Positions 18,786 to 27,491 of a DNA stretch of 41,348 nucleotides are shown here, in pieces (the first letter of the stretch is position 1; the number at the start of each line of letters is the position of its first letter). The notes under the pieces were generated by a model that saw only the letters and a list, made by a program, of their open reading frames with translations, was not told where the DNA came from and did no database searches. Both the position numbers and the translations under genes were made by a program. Source of the stretch: Bacteroidota bacterium (GTDB lineage: Bacteria; Bacteroidota; Bacteroidia; Chitinophagales; Saprospiraceae); contig JANSWP010000064.1 of the NCBI GenBank assembly GCA_024743405.1, positions 1 through 41,348 on the forward strand, written 5' to 3'.

Positions 18786-20216
18786 TTATCTTTCCAAACT
18801 TATCATAGCCCTTGGATAATCAGCCCCTATTTTAAAATTCAAATTCTTTAATTCTTCTGAAGAAAAATCCTCCAGTTTGTGTATTCTATCTTTTGGTAAA
18901 GACTGTAACTCAGGGAGCCATTTACGAACATACGCCCCGTTTGGATCTAGTCTTTTGGCTACTGCCAATACATTTATGTGTCGATCTTCTTTATGGTTAT
19001 ATGCTAGTCCCGCAACCAAATTCCAATTTACCCAATTACTGCAGGGATCATAATCTATTAACTTAGATTCAAAATATTCTGCCCCCATTTGCCAGCTTAG
19101 ATGTAGATCATTAACCAAAAAACTCGCTACATTTTGCCTACCTCTACTAGAAATATAGCCAGTTAAATTCAGTTCCCGCATATTTGCATCAATAATCGGA
19201 ATGCCTGTCCGTCCATCTTTCCAAATGTGAAATAGCGTCCAATCTTCTCGAAGGTTAGCATTTGGATATTGAATAATCCCCCCTTTGGTAAAAATAGTAT
19301 CACCATGTTTCTTACCCATAAATCGAAGAAAGTCACGATACATTAAATCGTGGAACAATTCTAGAGTAGATTTATTTTTCCCATTTCTAAATTCAAAATT
19401 CTTTAATTCTTGATAAACTACTTTGGGTGACAGGCAGCCTTGTGCTAACCAAGGGGAAAATTTTGTAGAAAGATTGGAAAGCTTAAAATCATTTTTTGAA
19501 TCCCTATATGATTTAGGGTTTTGAGTTTCGTAAAAATAATTTTTTAGAATTTTTAATGCTTCTGACTCACCTCCAACAAAAGGATAAACGCTCCTTTCAT
19601 CCGATTCAAAAAGTTCATGCCCAAAGTCTTCAATCGTCGGTATGTTATCGATCTTAAGGTCAGCTGGAATTTCATTAAAAGGCTCCTTGGGTATTGGTAA
19701 TGGCTCTCTTATGCCCACAATTCGTTCCACTTCCTTTCTAAAATAAGAAAAAACATCAGGTGTATGTGTAATTGGAAACGGTAAATCGGCAGTATAATAG
19801 AGCATTTTTCCTCTTGAAAAACGAATTTCTTGACCTATTGACCAAAGCTTATGTTCCAAAGCATCTTGCACGTCTAACTCTTCTCTTGTTCTTTCTCTAT
19901 TACAAAAAATCCAACTAGAACGGCATTGTCTAGCAATTTTAAAAATTTCCTCTTCTGGTTTTCCAGTACGAACAACAAGGTCAGAACCTCTTTTTTGCAG
20001 TGACGACTTTAAATCCCGTACACTCTCCACAATAAATTTAGCTCTATATTTTCCAGTTTTTGGAAATCCAAATCTTGTTTTTCCTCTAAACACGCGCTCG
20101 TCAAAAATATAAACTGGAATAATCGAAGTACAATTCTTTAGCGCCTCTGTTAAAGCTTCATTGTCATGGAGTCTTAAATCTTGTCGGAACCAAACGATGC
20201 CAATACGTTCATTCAT
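18786..20216 (-). CDS. Cryptochrome/photolyase family protein, DASH type
   Basis: A 476-residue flavoprotein of the photolyase/cryptochrome family. The N-terminal alpha/beta antenna domain starts IGIVWFRQDLRLHDNEAL, followed by DASH-like 'FGFPKTGKYRAKFIVESVRD' and 'DLVVRTGKPEE'. The C-terminal FAD-binding domain contains 'RDFLRFMGKKHG', 'TGIPIIDANMRELNLTGYIS', 'SRGRQNVASFLVNDL', 'DYDPCSNWVNWNLVAG' and 'LDPNGAYVRKWLPEL'. The 'SRGRQNVAS' and 'YDPCSNWVNW' segments favour the DASH class, which uses blue light to repair cyclobutane dimers, mainly in single-stranded DNA, and may also have a signalling role. The stop codon lies only 17 bases from that of the convergent T9SS gene. The ATG at 20216 gives the normal N-terminus. 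Confidence 0.88.
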   Translation of the reverse strand: MNERIGIVWFRQDLRLHDNEALTEALKNCTSIIPVYIFDERVFRGKTRFGFPKTGKYRAKFIVESVRDLKSSLQKRGSDLVVRTGKPEEEIFKIARQCRSSWIFCNRERTREELDVQDALEHKLWSIGQEIRFSRGKMLYYTADLPFPITHTPDVFSYFRKEVERIVGIREPLPIPKEPFNEIPADLKIDNIPTIEDFGHELFESDERSVYPFVGGESEALKILKNYFYETQNPKSYRDSKNDFKLSNLSTKFSPWLAQGCLSPKVVYQELKNFEFRNGKNKSTLELFHDLMYRDFLRFMGKKHGDTIFTKGGIIQYPNANLREDWTLFHIWKDGRTGIPIIDANMRELNLTGYISSRGRQNVASFLVNDLHLSWQMGAEYFESKLIDYDPCSNWVNWNLVAGLAYNHKEDRHINVLAVAKRLDPNGAYVRKWLPELQSLPKDRIHKLEDFSSEELKNLNFKIGADYPRAMISLER

Positions 20217-20436
20217 GGTTAAAGGTGTTGATACGTTTTTTTAAACCTAAATATCAAGAATTCAAATTTGCTTTTTCTTTAATGAAAAGTAAAAAAACAG
20301 CTTCAATATGAGCTGAAATTCTAATCTACTTTTATTTCAAAATCGCAAAATTTCAGAAGTCAGATTTTAAACACAAATTAGCAAACATTGATGTCCTAAA
20401 GCAATTATTTAGAATGAATCTGAATAAAAAATAGTA

Positions 20437-20496
20437 AAATGAGGAGAATTGGTATTAAGGAACTTGTAAGAGTAACTAATAAATCAATTCTCATTT
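20437..20496. promoter_or_regulatory. Inverted repeat overlapping the -33 box (possible operator)
   Basis: AAATGAGGAGAATTG (20437-20451) is repeated inverted as CAATTCTCATTT (20485-20496), with three extra bases in the first arm. The arms are 33 bases apart, and the second ends inside the -33 TTTG (20494-20497) of the downstream promoter. The spacing is close to three helical turns centre to centre of a dimer pair, which would suit a repressor, but no regulator is encoded nearby. Confidence 0.3.
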
Positions 20497-20524
20497 GTTA
20501 AAAGAATTTTTCTGAATACATTCG
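20494..20524 (+). promoter_or_regulatory. Probable promoter of the YihY-family gene (TTTG-N19-TACATTCG)
   Basis: TTTG at 20494-20497 and TACATTCG at 20517-20524 are 19 bases apart. The -7 box differs from TAnnTTTG at one position. It would give a leader of about 48 bases. Confidence 0.5.
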
Positions 20525-20577
20525 CATTATCAGTTTTTCAAGTTTGCAATAATGGACTTATAAGTAAAAGTAGAAAA

Positions 20578-21543
20578 ATGAAGTTTGACCTGTCGAAAAT
20601 AAAGAATTTAAATAAAAACCTGATAGAACACTCTTGGGTAAAAACACTTTTAGATTGGTCAAAGACACATTCTCTACCCGGGCTCTTTAAGGTTCCAATT
20701 TATGATGTGGCGGTATTTTTATATAACGAAACTCAAAGAGTCACCATCGTTTCTAGAGCAAATTCAATGGCTTTCAGTTTCTTTCTATCCATTTTCCCTG
20801 CCATAATTTTCCTATTTTCTTTAGCGACGCATTTTCCGATTTACGAATCGTTTCAGGACGAGCTCCAAACCACTTTATCCAAAATACTTCCAAAAGACAT
20901 TGTTTCCCAAATTGACCAAGCTATTGCCTATACTTTACAAAGAGATACACGTATTTTATCACTCGGTTTTTTCCTTGCTATTTTCTTTTCGTCAAACGGC
21001 ATGTTGAATCTCATGGATAGTTTTGAAAAAACACATTTGGATAGTTTCAAAAAAAGAAACCCTTTCCGTAAACGACTGATTGCCATAGTATTAACCCTTC
21101 AACTAGGATTGCTATTGGTATTTTCTGTGATTCTGATTATTCTAGGAAATATACTCATTCCTTGGCTGGTTGATTTCATAAACTTGACAGAGGCTTCTTC
21201 TACTTTAATTAAAGGGTTTCGCTGGTTAGTAACCTTATTGCTTTTTTATTTTGGGATAGCTGTCATTTATAGATATGGAGCTGCGAAAATCAAAAGGTTT
21301 GGATGGTTTACACCTGGTACCATGCTAGCTGCTTTACTTTCTATTATATCCTCTTTACTTTTTTCCCTTTATGTTGAATCTTTTGACACCTATAATAAAT
21401 TGTACGGTTCTATAGGTACCATTATCGTATTTATGCTGTGGATTCAAATCAATTGTTTTATACTTTTGGTGGGTTTTGAGTTAAACGCGAGTATAGCTGT
21501 AAATAAAGATTTAAAAGAAAAATTCGAAGATAATGAGGCGTAA
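20578..21543 (+). CDS. YihY/BrkB-family inner-membrane protein
   Basis: A 321-residue integral membrane protein of the YihY/virulence factor BrkB family (once thought to be RNase BN, which was an error). After a soluble N-terminus of about 60 residues comes 'RANSMAFSFFLSIFPAIIFLFSLAT', the characteristic first membrane segment, then 'ILSLGFFLAIFFSSNGMLNLMDSFEKTH' and 'KRNPFRKRLIAIVLTLQLGLLLVFS', 'YRYGAAKIKRFGWFTPGTMLAALLS' and 'YNKLYGSIGTIIVFMLWIQINCFILLVGFELNA', which match the family consensus. Function is not established; a transport or envelope role is likely. It is monocistronic, closed by the strong terminator at 21566-21606. Confidence 0.85.
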   Translation: MKFDLSKIKNLNKNLIEHSWVKTLLDWSKTHSLPGLFKVPIYDVAVFLYNETQRVTIVSRANSMAFSFFLSIFPAIIFLFSLATHFPIYESFQDELQTTLSKILPKDIVSQIDQAIAYTLQRDTRILSLGFFLAIFFSSNGMLNLMDSFEKTHLDSFKKRNPFRKRLIAIVLTLQLGLLLVFSVILIILGNILIPWLVDFINLTEASSTLIKGFRWLVTLLLFYFGIAVIYRYGAAKIKRFGWFTPGTMLAALLSIISSLLFSLYVESFDTYNKLYGSIGTIIVFMLWIQINCFILLVGFELNASIAVNKDLKEKFEDNEA

Positions 21544-21565
21544 AATGCTGTTATATGGGTTAATG

Positions 21566-21606
21566 AAAATAGGCGCTCAAAATTCAATTTGAGCGCCTAT
21601 TTTTTT
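21566..21606. terminator. Bidirectional terminator between YihY-family gene and tonB
   Basis: AAAATAGGCGCTCAAA (21566-21581) pairs perfectly with TTTGAGCGCCTATTTT over 16 bp with a six-base loop, followed by a T-run on the plus strand and preceded by an A-run (a T-run on the minus strand). It serves two convergent genes. Confidence 0.92.
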
Positions 21607-21629
21607 AGGTGTCATTACGAAATATAAAT

Positions 21630-22556
21630 TTATTTCACTTTAAAATCATATTTAATCGTACCACACTGCTTATCAACTGATCCTTTTGCAAATCTCCATC
21701 TTTTAGCATTACTAATAGCTAATTGAATTAATCTTGAATCAGCTGTAGTGGAGCCTGACTGCGTAAATGTTGGAGTACCAATTACCTTTCCAGCTGAATC
21801 GACACAAACTTTGACAACCACAACTCCTGTTTTTTGAGAGTTATCTGTAACAGTAGGAGCAGCGGTCACGCCTCTACTTCCTAGCCCTCCCCCTACTCTA
21901 CCTTTACCTGTACTAATACCCTCTAAAATATCAGAATTTGGGTCTCCACCTGGATCTCCTTGATTCCCTGACTTACCAGTATTGCCTTTTCCAGAGCCAC
22001 TACCTCCACCAAACAATCCACCATATTTATTTTTTGCGTCTTCGTATTTTTTCTTCTCTTCAGCAGCTTTTCGAGCTTCTTCTGCTTTACGCTTTCGTTC
22101 TGCCTCTGCTTTTTTCCGTTTTCGTTCTTCTTCATCTGCTTTCTTCCGATCTTCCTCCCTCTTTTTCCTGGCTTCTTCCTCCTTTTTCTTTTTCAAAGCA
22201 ATTACTGCTGGATCTTCGGTTTTGATCACTTCCTTTTTTGGTGTAGGCTCTGGTTTAGTTGGTATTGGATCTTCAATTACCTCCTCTTCTTCAGGCTCTT
22301 CAACAGTTGTCTCGACTGGGGTAACCTCCTTTTCAGGTTCTTCAGGTTGTGTCTCTACAGGAGGAGCATTTTCCTCTCCTTGTCCCACATCAGGAATCCC
22401 CAAATTGACTAATATACCTTCTTGCCCTGGAGGAGGATCAGGGAAAGTCAAAAGCGGTAATAGTGCTAACAATATTAGAAGTGTATGAGCAACAATACTC
22501 ACCACCATTCCTTTCTTTTTATTTTTCTCTTCCGTTCGACTTACAGCCATTTCCAT
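21630..22556 (-). CDS. tonB: Energy transducer, TonB/TolA-like
   Basis: A 308-residue protein with one N-terminal membrane helix (about residues 17-37, 'GMVVSIVAHTLLILLALLPLL'), a Pro/Glu-rich spacer (residues ~60-110, repeated EEPE and PEPTPK), then a highly charged Lys/Glu/Arg helix (~115-175), a glycine-rich linker and a C-terminal domain (VVVVKVCVDSAGKVIGTPTF ... AISNAKRWRFAKG) that matches the TonB C-terminal fold. The long charged helix resembles TolA, but the end domain and the upstream exbB-exbD-exbD genes favour a TonB role: carrying proton-motive energy to outer-membrane receptors. Two cysteines in the C-terminal domain could form a disulphide. The ATG at 22550 (two codons in) is an equally possible start. 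It is 224 bases from the upstream exbD. Confidence 0.82.
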   Translation of the reverse strand: MEMAVSRTEEKNKKKGMVVSIVAHTLLILLALLPLLTFPDPPPGQEGILVNLGIPDVGQGEENAPPVETQPEEPEKEVTPVETTVEEPEEEEVIEDPIPTKPEPTPKKEVIKTEDPAVIALKKKKEEEARKKREEDRKKADEEERKRKKAEAERKRKAEEARKAAEEKKKYEDAKNKYGGLFGGGSGSGKGNTGKSGNQGDPGGDPNSDILEGISTGKGRVGGGLGSRGVTAAPTVTDNSQKTGVVVVKVCVDSAGKVIGTPTFTQSGSTTADSRLIQLAISNAKRWRFAKGSVDKQCGTIKYDFKVK

Positions 22557-22780
22557 AATTAATTCGAGTTGTGATTTGCAAGTTATGATTCCAAAAACAT
22601 CCTACTAAAAAAGGTGATTTTCAAATCAAATACATAACAAGCATTCGGATTAACTAAATATTCTTCAAAAGACTTACCCTTTACTGAGTACATATATTTT
22701 ACTCTTTCGAAGTCTTCTTATTACCCTAAACGATGCAACTCCTTTAAAAGATACACAAACTTGGTTAAGATTTCCTCAAG

Positions 22781-23185
22781 CTAATCTGGCTCCGCCGCTA
22801 ATATTCCATCAATTTTGTATCGTTTCATGATGTCCATAACATAAACAACATTGTCAATAGGTGCCTTCGTATTAGGAGAAATCGTAACCGTATATTTTTC
22901 CTTTTTTGCCCTTTGCCGGCGTCCTAACTCTTTTTCTAAATTGGATAAGGAATATGTTTTTCCATTCAACCGATATTTCCCACTTGAGCTTATCGCGACA
23001 TCATCTATCTTCTTTGAAGAAGGTGGTAATTTTGATGTAGAGGTACCGGGCATTTTTAAAAACAGGGAATTTGGCGCGACCAATGAAGATGTCAACATAA
23101 AAAATATCAAAAGCAAGAAAATAATGTCGGTCAAGGATGACATCGAAAATTCTGCACTAACTTTATTTCTTTTTTTAATACCCAT
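22781..23185 (-). CDS. exbD: Biopolymer transporter ExbD (second copy)
   Basis: A 134-residue ExbD/TolR-family protein, the proton-channel partner of ExbB. The N-terminal cytoplasmic tail (GIKKRNKVSAEFSMSSLTD) leads into a single membrane helix (DIIFLLLIFFMLTSSL) with the essential aspartate at residue 20. The periplasmic domain (~40-134) ends in the usual 'VVYVMDIMKRYKIDGILAAEPD'. The first ~34 residues are almost identical, also in DNA, to those of the other exbD (23242-23640), whereas the periplasmic domains are very different. Such pairs of exbD genes behind one exbB are common in Bacteroidota. Confidence 0.9.
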   Translation of the reverse strand: MGIKKRNKVSAEFSMSSLTDIIFLLLIFFMLTSSLVAPNSLFLKMPGTSTSKLPPSSKKIDDVAISSSGKYRLNGKTYSLSNLEKELGRRQRAKKEKYTVTISPNTKAPIDNVVYVMDIMKRYKIDGILAAEPD

Positions 23186-23241
23186 TTTTATTGGCGGTTT
23201 TTGATAGACCTATTACGAATCAGTAGATCGTAATTATATAA

Positions 23242-23640
23242 TCAAGTAGAGGGTTGAGTAGCTAAAATGGCTTTTATCCTCAACCGTCCTGCCACTTCCA
23301 TAATTTTAGCCACATTATTAAATGGTACGCCAGATTGAGCTGCGATAGTCAACGTTACCGAATTTCTATCTTCCATATCTCGAATATCTCGACGTACTGA
23401 ACGCTCTATATTTCTCACATTCACCGGATTTCCTTGGTAGGTATAGATACCTGCTTTGTCAATAGTTACCACTAGTGATGTAGCTGCTACCGTTTTTGAA
23501 TCAGACGTCGGAAGATCGAATGGGTCGATTTGAACAAAATTAGCCGTTAACATAAAAAATATTAACAAAAGGAAAATAATGTCGGTCAAAGACGACATCG
23601 AAAATTCTGCGCTGACTTTATTTCTTTTTTTTAATCCCAT
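23242..23640 (-). CDS. exbD: Biopolymer transporter ExbD (first copy)
   Basis: A 132-residue ExbD/TolR-family protein. The frame is open to an ATG at 23724, but the ATG at 23640 gives the same N-terminus as its paralogue (GLKKRNKVSAEFSMSSLTD), so it was taken as the start. The catalytic aspartate lies at residue 20 in the membrane helix; the periplasmic domain contains 'VRRDIRDMEDRNSVTLTIAA' and ends 'VAKIMEVAGRLRIKAILATQPST'. It lies 98 bases after exbB and 56 bases before the second exbD on the minus strand, consistent with one operon exbB-exbD-exbD-tonB. Confidence 0.9.
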   Translation of the reverse strand: MGLKKRNKVSAEFSMSSLTDIIFLLLIFFMLTANFVQIDPFDLPTSDSKTVAATSLVVTIDKAGIYTYQGNPVNVRNIERSVRRDIRDMEDRNSVTLTIAAQSGVPFNNVAKIMEVAGRLRIKAILATQPST

Positions 23641-23738
23641 GTGCCGATTTTCGATTGGTGATTTACAATTTACGATTTGATTTTTAGATCCCTTTATCAG
23701 ATCCAATGAATCAAAATATCGCAATTTAACAAATCAAA

Positions 23739-24419
23739 TTATGCACTTGGTTCTTGCAACAAATCCATGAATTCAACCGTGGATCGTTCCATTTTAAATA
23801 CAACCTTTTCAACATTGGCAACCAAAACATTGTATCCAACAAATGCTAAAATACCAATAAAAAGACCAAATGCAGTGGTAATCAATGCTTGATATATACC
23901 TCCCGCCAATACATCTGGAGTAATATTTTGGGCAGTTGACATTTCGTAAAATGCCATAATCATACCTGTCACCGTACCAAAGAATCCAATCATTGGAGCA
24001 GCACCTGCGATACTAGCTAATGTCGATAGATTTTTCTCTAGTTTGAAAATTTCAAGATTACCAACATTTTCAATTGCGGCATCAATGTCACGTAAAGGTT
24101 TCCCTATTCGCATCAATCCTTTTTCAACCATTCTTGCAACAGGGGAGTCGGTATTTTGACATAAGGCTCTTGCTGCTTGAATGTTTCCAGCACCTACATT
24201 TGCACGAATATTATTCATGAAATTTTCATCGACCTTAGCCGCTCGTTTGATTGTCAAATAGCGTTCAGCAAAAATATAAAGCGCAATTACTGAAAGTAAA
24301 ATCAAGACTAAAACGATAAGAATTCCAAGAGGTCCGCCCTGGACAATGACGTCAAGAAAGCTTTGGGAACCAGTTCTATCAATATCAGTTTCTTGAAGAA
24401 ACAACAAATTTTGAAACAT
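23739..24419 (-). CDS. exbB: MotA/TolQ/ExbB proton channel family protein
   Basis: A 226-residue inner-membrane protein. A first helix (GGPLGILIVLVLILLSVIALYIFAER) is followed by a cytoplasmic part and the family core 'LSTLASIAGAAPMIGFFGTVTGMIMAFYEM' and 'VLAGGIYQALITTAFGLFIGILAFVGYN', which hold the small residues and threonines of the ExbB pore. It forms the pentameric channel around ExbD dimers and converts proton flow into movement of the TonB protein. It is the first gene of the minus-strand operon ending with tonB. No promoter of the Bacteroidota form was recognised in its 423-base upstream region. Confidence 0.88.
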   Translation of the reverse strand: MFQNLLFLQETDIDRTGSQSFLDVIVQGGPLGILIVLVLILLSVIALYIFAERYLTIKRAAKVDENFMNNIRANVGAGNIQAARALCQNTDSPVARMVEKGLMRIGKPLRDIDAAIENVGNLEIFKLEKNLSTLASIAGAAPMIGFFGTVTGMIMAFYEMSTAQNITPDVLAGGIYQALITTAFGLFIGILAFVGYNVLVANVEKVVFKMERSTVEFMDLLQEPSA

Positions 24420-24842
24420 AAGTTGTGGTTTTAAGTTTCGAGTATGTTTTGTAGTGAATCCATATTTTAAACCTAAAAAAGGAAGTTTAAAACATGATAT
24501 TGTATGCTAGAAAATTGTTGATTGAAAAAAGTAATTTAGGGAAGCAAAATCCATAAACAGTTTTCTCAAGTATTTTATTGTGTTATTCAACAAAGTGCCG
24601 CAATTTATCAATTACAGCACGAAATTTACAGTTTTTTTCGAATTTCCTTTAACAATCTTGCCGCATAAAAAATTTACTCAATCGTCTTATTGAAGACTGA
24701 ATTATTCTTTGAATACAAGTACTTCGCTATAATTACACCTTCCTTCATACTAAAATCATAAATCAGTTGAAATTTATGTAAATTCCTTTGTTACATTCAT
24801 CTTAACCAAAAAATCATATAAAAATCAAAAATTAATTCCTTT
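24420..24842. other. Divergent intergenic region, exbB / DUF4139 gene
   Basis: These 423 AT-rich bases separate two divergently transcribed genes, so both promoters should be here, but no TAnnTTTG box was found in either direction. A short inverted repeat TTTTAAAC ... GTTTAAAA (24465-24472 and 24485-24492) lies in the likely exbB leader. No small gene or known RNA was recognised. Confidence 0.5.
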
Positions 24843-26513
24843 ATGAAACAAAAATCTTTTCAATTAATTACCATTTTTTTAATTCTCTTCATCACCTTAT
24901 CCAATGCTCAAAAAACTGAAAAACAGATACTTACCAACATCAACCAAGTCACTATACATTTAAAAGGTGCAGAAATAATCCGCGAAAAAACAATTCAATT
25001 AAATCAGGGAAGGCATACTTTAGTTTTTACAGGATTATCTCCAAAACTGAATCCTAAAAGTGTACAAATTACAGCTTCCAATAAGGTTCAAATTCTTTCT
25101 ATTACCAGCAAAATAAACTTCCTAAAAGAAGGCGAAAAAAGTCCAGAAATTAATCGTTTGGTAGATTCCTTAGAATTAATTCAAATCAGGAAGCAAGATT
25201 TGGAAGATGAAAGACAAGCATTTGAAGCAGAAAAGCAGGTACTAACGCAAAATAAAAACGTCAGAACCAGCAAAGAAGAATTTATTTGGGTGGAAGAACT
25301 TACAAAAGCTGCCGATTTTTTCAGAAGCAGATTTTTAGAAATCAATGGTAACTTATCAAGGATTAAGCGAACACAGATTAAATTGAATAAAGAAAAAACA
25401 AGAATTGAAAGACAAATGATGGAACTCAATGCAGATAAAAAACCAACTTCTGAAATCCATGTTACCGTAAAGTCTAAGAATTCAAACAATTCAAAATTAA
25501 TACTTAGATATGTAGTAGATGATGCAGGCTGGTCTCCTATTTATGATTTAGTGGCCGCTAATTTAGAAGATGATATTTCCTTAAAATACAGAGCTTTAGC
25601 CTTTAACAATACTGGGACCAATTGGGAAGAAGTTAAGATTAAACTCTCTACAGCGGATCCGTATAAAGGTGCAGGTAAACCTTCTTTAAAATCTTGGGTT
25701 TTAAGCACAACCAATCAATTATCAATGGGACTGGGTAAACTGGAGCAAAGATTGGAAAAGGATAAAGAGATCAATAATTACTTACAATCTCAAAATTATG
25801 TCATAGCAGATAAAAGTAAACTGACTGACCAACTATATGGCGGCGTTCAATTTCAAACGATTGAAATTTCTGAATTAAATACTGACTTTGAAATTGCAGA
25901 ACCATATAATATCCCTTCGGATTCGAAACCTTATTCGATTGATATCTCAGAGCATTCTTTACCAGCCACCTACAAACATTTTGCGGTCCCTAAATTGGAC
26001 AGAGATGCATTTTTGTTAGCACAAATCACAGGCTGGGAAGACCTAGATTTGATTTCTGGACCGATGAATGTTTACCAAGGAGAAACTTATGTTGGCTTGG
26101 CAAATTTGAATTCAAGAACCATTAGCGATACACTTGAATTGTCTCTTGGCAGGGATCAAAAAGTGACTTTAAAAAGAGATAAAAGGAAAGAATTCAGCAA
26201 AAATAGATTTCTTGGGGACAAGAAAATTTCCTCCTTTTCTTATCAAATTTCAATAAAAAATAACCACTCAACGTCTATTAATATTGAGATTTTGGATCAA
26301 GTTCCAATTTCGAATAATAAGGAAATTTCTATTGACATAAAAGAACTTTCTAAGGCTCAACATTATAGTGAAACGGGCAAGCTGAAATGGGAATTTTCGA
26401 TGAATGGCACTGAGACTAAATCATTAAACTTTGCTTATGCTGTTAAACATCCAAAATCAATGGAAGTAAAAATATTTAGAAGTAGAAAAATGGCAACTCC
26501 TCGTTTTTTTTAG
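24843..26513 (+). CDS. DUF4139 domain-containing protein (MuiA-like)
   Basis: A 556-residue exported protein with a signal peptide ending LSNA-Q at residue 22. The N-terminal beta domain ('NQVTIHLKGAEIIREKTIQLNQG' and 'LVFTGLSPKLNPKSVQI') is followed by a long coiled coil (about residues 100-205, heptad-like Lys/Glu/Leu), then the DUF4139 domain ('LRYVVDDAGWSPIYDLVA', 'LKYRALAFNNTGTNWEEVKIKLSTADP', 'YVGLANLNSRTISDTLELSLG' and 'SYQISIKNNHSTSINIEILDQVP'). This matches the family annotated as 'mucoidy inhibitor MuiA', which was named in Myxococcus-like and gamma-proteobacterial genomes; its biochemical role is unknown. Probably periplasmic or outer-membrane associated. A hairpin follows before the next gene. 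Confidence 0.8.
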   Translation: MKQKSFQLITIFLILFITLSNAQKTEKQILTNINQVTIHLKGAEIIREKTIQLNQGRHTLVFTGLSPKLNPKSVQITASNKVQILSITSKINFLKEGEKSPEINRLVDSLELIQIRKQDLEDERQAFEAEKQVLTQNKNVRTSKEEFIWVEELTKAADFFRSRFLEINGNLSRIKRTQIKLNKEKTRIERQMMELNADKKPTSEIHVTVKSKNSNNSKLILRYVVDDAGWSPIYDLVAANLEDDISLKYRALAFNNTGTNWEEVKIKLSTADPYKGAGKPSLKSWVLSTTNQLSMGLGKLEQRLEKDKEINNYLQSQNYVIADKSKLTDQLYGGVQFQTIEISELNTDFEIAEPYNIPSDSKPYSIDISEHSLPATYKHFAVPKLDRDAFLLAQITGWEDLDLISGPMNVYQGETYVGLANLNSRTISDTLELSLGRDQKVTLKRDKRKEFSKNRFLGDKKISSFSYQISIKNNHSTSINIEILDQVPISNNKEISIDIKELSKAQHYSETGKLKWEFSMNGTETKSLNFAYAVKHPKSMEVKIFRSRKMATPRFF

Positions 26514-26617
26514 TGCCAATGACGACAAATCAATAAATCAAATTAAGCTAAACAAGCATTAATAGTGTTTTCATGTTTTGAGAAAATATTCTTTTATTAT
26601 TCTCGTGCTCTGTAATT

Positions 26618-26661
26618 ATTATCATTCCAAGGAATCTGCAATTGGGATGATAATATTTTTT
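26618..26661 (+). terminator. Terminator-like hairpin between DUF4139 gene and barrel gene
   Basis: ATTATCATTCCAA (26618-26630) pairs with TTGGGATGATAAT (26642-26654) over 13 bp with one G-U pair and an 11-base loop, followed by ATTTTTTTG. It lies 105 bases after one stop codon and 34 bases before the next start, so it may either end the upstream transcript or attenuate the downstream one. Confidence 0.75.
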
Positions 26662-26687
26662 TGTTTTGGTCCTAAACTCAAACAATA

Positions 26688-27491
26688 ATGGGGAGATTAA
26701 TTCTTTTTCTTTGCTTCTTTATAGTATCACACCAAATATATACCCAAGGTGCGATTGATGGGTATATGAAGAATAAAAAAGAGACAGATATTGCAATTAC
26801 CTATTCATATGAAAAATTCAATCAATACTATTTTGGATCAAAACCATTAAGTCAATCTCTGACGACACAATCTGCTAGTCTTTTTATTGCACATGGCTTC
26901 AACAGCAATTTCAATTTAATTGCATCAATCCCTTATATGTATATTGATGAAGAGAATAAAAATTTTCAAGATGCCATTTTAGCGATAAAGTTTAGAACCA
27001 AAAAGAAAAAGTATGACCACGGACAGCTTTCTAGAATTTCTTCGATAGGGTTTACTTTTCCAATGGTTGGTTATGATATCGATACAGAAAATCCAATTGG
27101 GCAAAAAGCTGTCGCATTTATGATGCGCCATTTGTACCAATATCAATCTAATTCTGGATTTTTTGCAATGGCACAAACTGGTTTTGATTTCCGGTTGATT
27201 CCAGAAACCCAATTTGCCGTTCCACTTATTTTTCGCCTTGGCTATGCTCATTCCAAATTTTATTTAGACTTTTGGCTCGATTATTTTCACACCATGGAAA
27301 CTGGGGTTGACCAAAGTATTTCGGCAGGTTCAGGATCTCGATTCCTGAAAATTGGAGGCACTTTTTATTATCCAATTACACCACATTTGGGTGTCTTTAT
27401 TGGAGGTGCTCAATTTTTATCTGGCAGAAATATTGGGAAAGCAACAAGAGTAAATGTCGGTTTTGTGGTAAAAAGTTTTAAAAAAGAATAA
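26688..27491 (+). CDS. Outer-membrane beta-barrel protein, unknown role
   Basis: A 267-residue protein with a signal peptide (about residues 1-19, ends IYTQ-G). The mature part alternates polar and hydrophobic residues in many short strands ('DIAITYSYEKFNQYYF', 'SASLFIAHGFNSNFNLIASIPYMYID', 'PLIFRLGYAHSKFYLDFWLDYFHTM', 'LKIGGTFYYPITPHLGVFIGGAQFL') and resembles the MetA-pathway/transporter-type beta barrels seen in many Bacteroidota. No substrate can be inferred. Its stop codon overlaps the mqnB start by one base (TAATG), so the two are translationally coupled, a surprising pairing of a barrel protein with a menaquinone gene. Confidence 0.7.
   Translation: MGRLILFLCFFIVSHQIYTQGAIDGYMKNKKETDIAITYSYEKFNQYYFGSKPLSQSLTTQSASLFIAHGFNSNFNLIASIPYMYIDEENKNFQDAILAIKFRTKKKKYDHGQLSRISSIGFTFPMVGYDIDTENPIGQKAVAFMMRHLYQYQSNSGFFAMAQTGFDFRLIPETQFAVPLIFRLGYAHSKFYLDFWLDYFHTMETGVDQSISAGSGSRFLKIGGTFYYPITPHLGVFIGGAQFLSGRNIGKATRVNVGFVVKSFKKE

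Larger units (their letters stand above)
20217..20577. other. Divergent intergenic region, photolyase / YihY family
   Basis: These 361 bases hold a promoter for the YihY-family gene and an imperfect inverted repeat around its -33 box (separate entries). No recognisable -7 box was found for the photolyase gene, and no small gene or RNA was recognised. Confidence 0.55.

Noticed and set aside
21938-22488. Plus-strand frames opposite tonB rich in Phe/Ser
   Set aside because: They are the antisense of the Lys/Glu/Arg-rich helix of the TonB protein; no domain or start signal.
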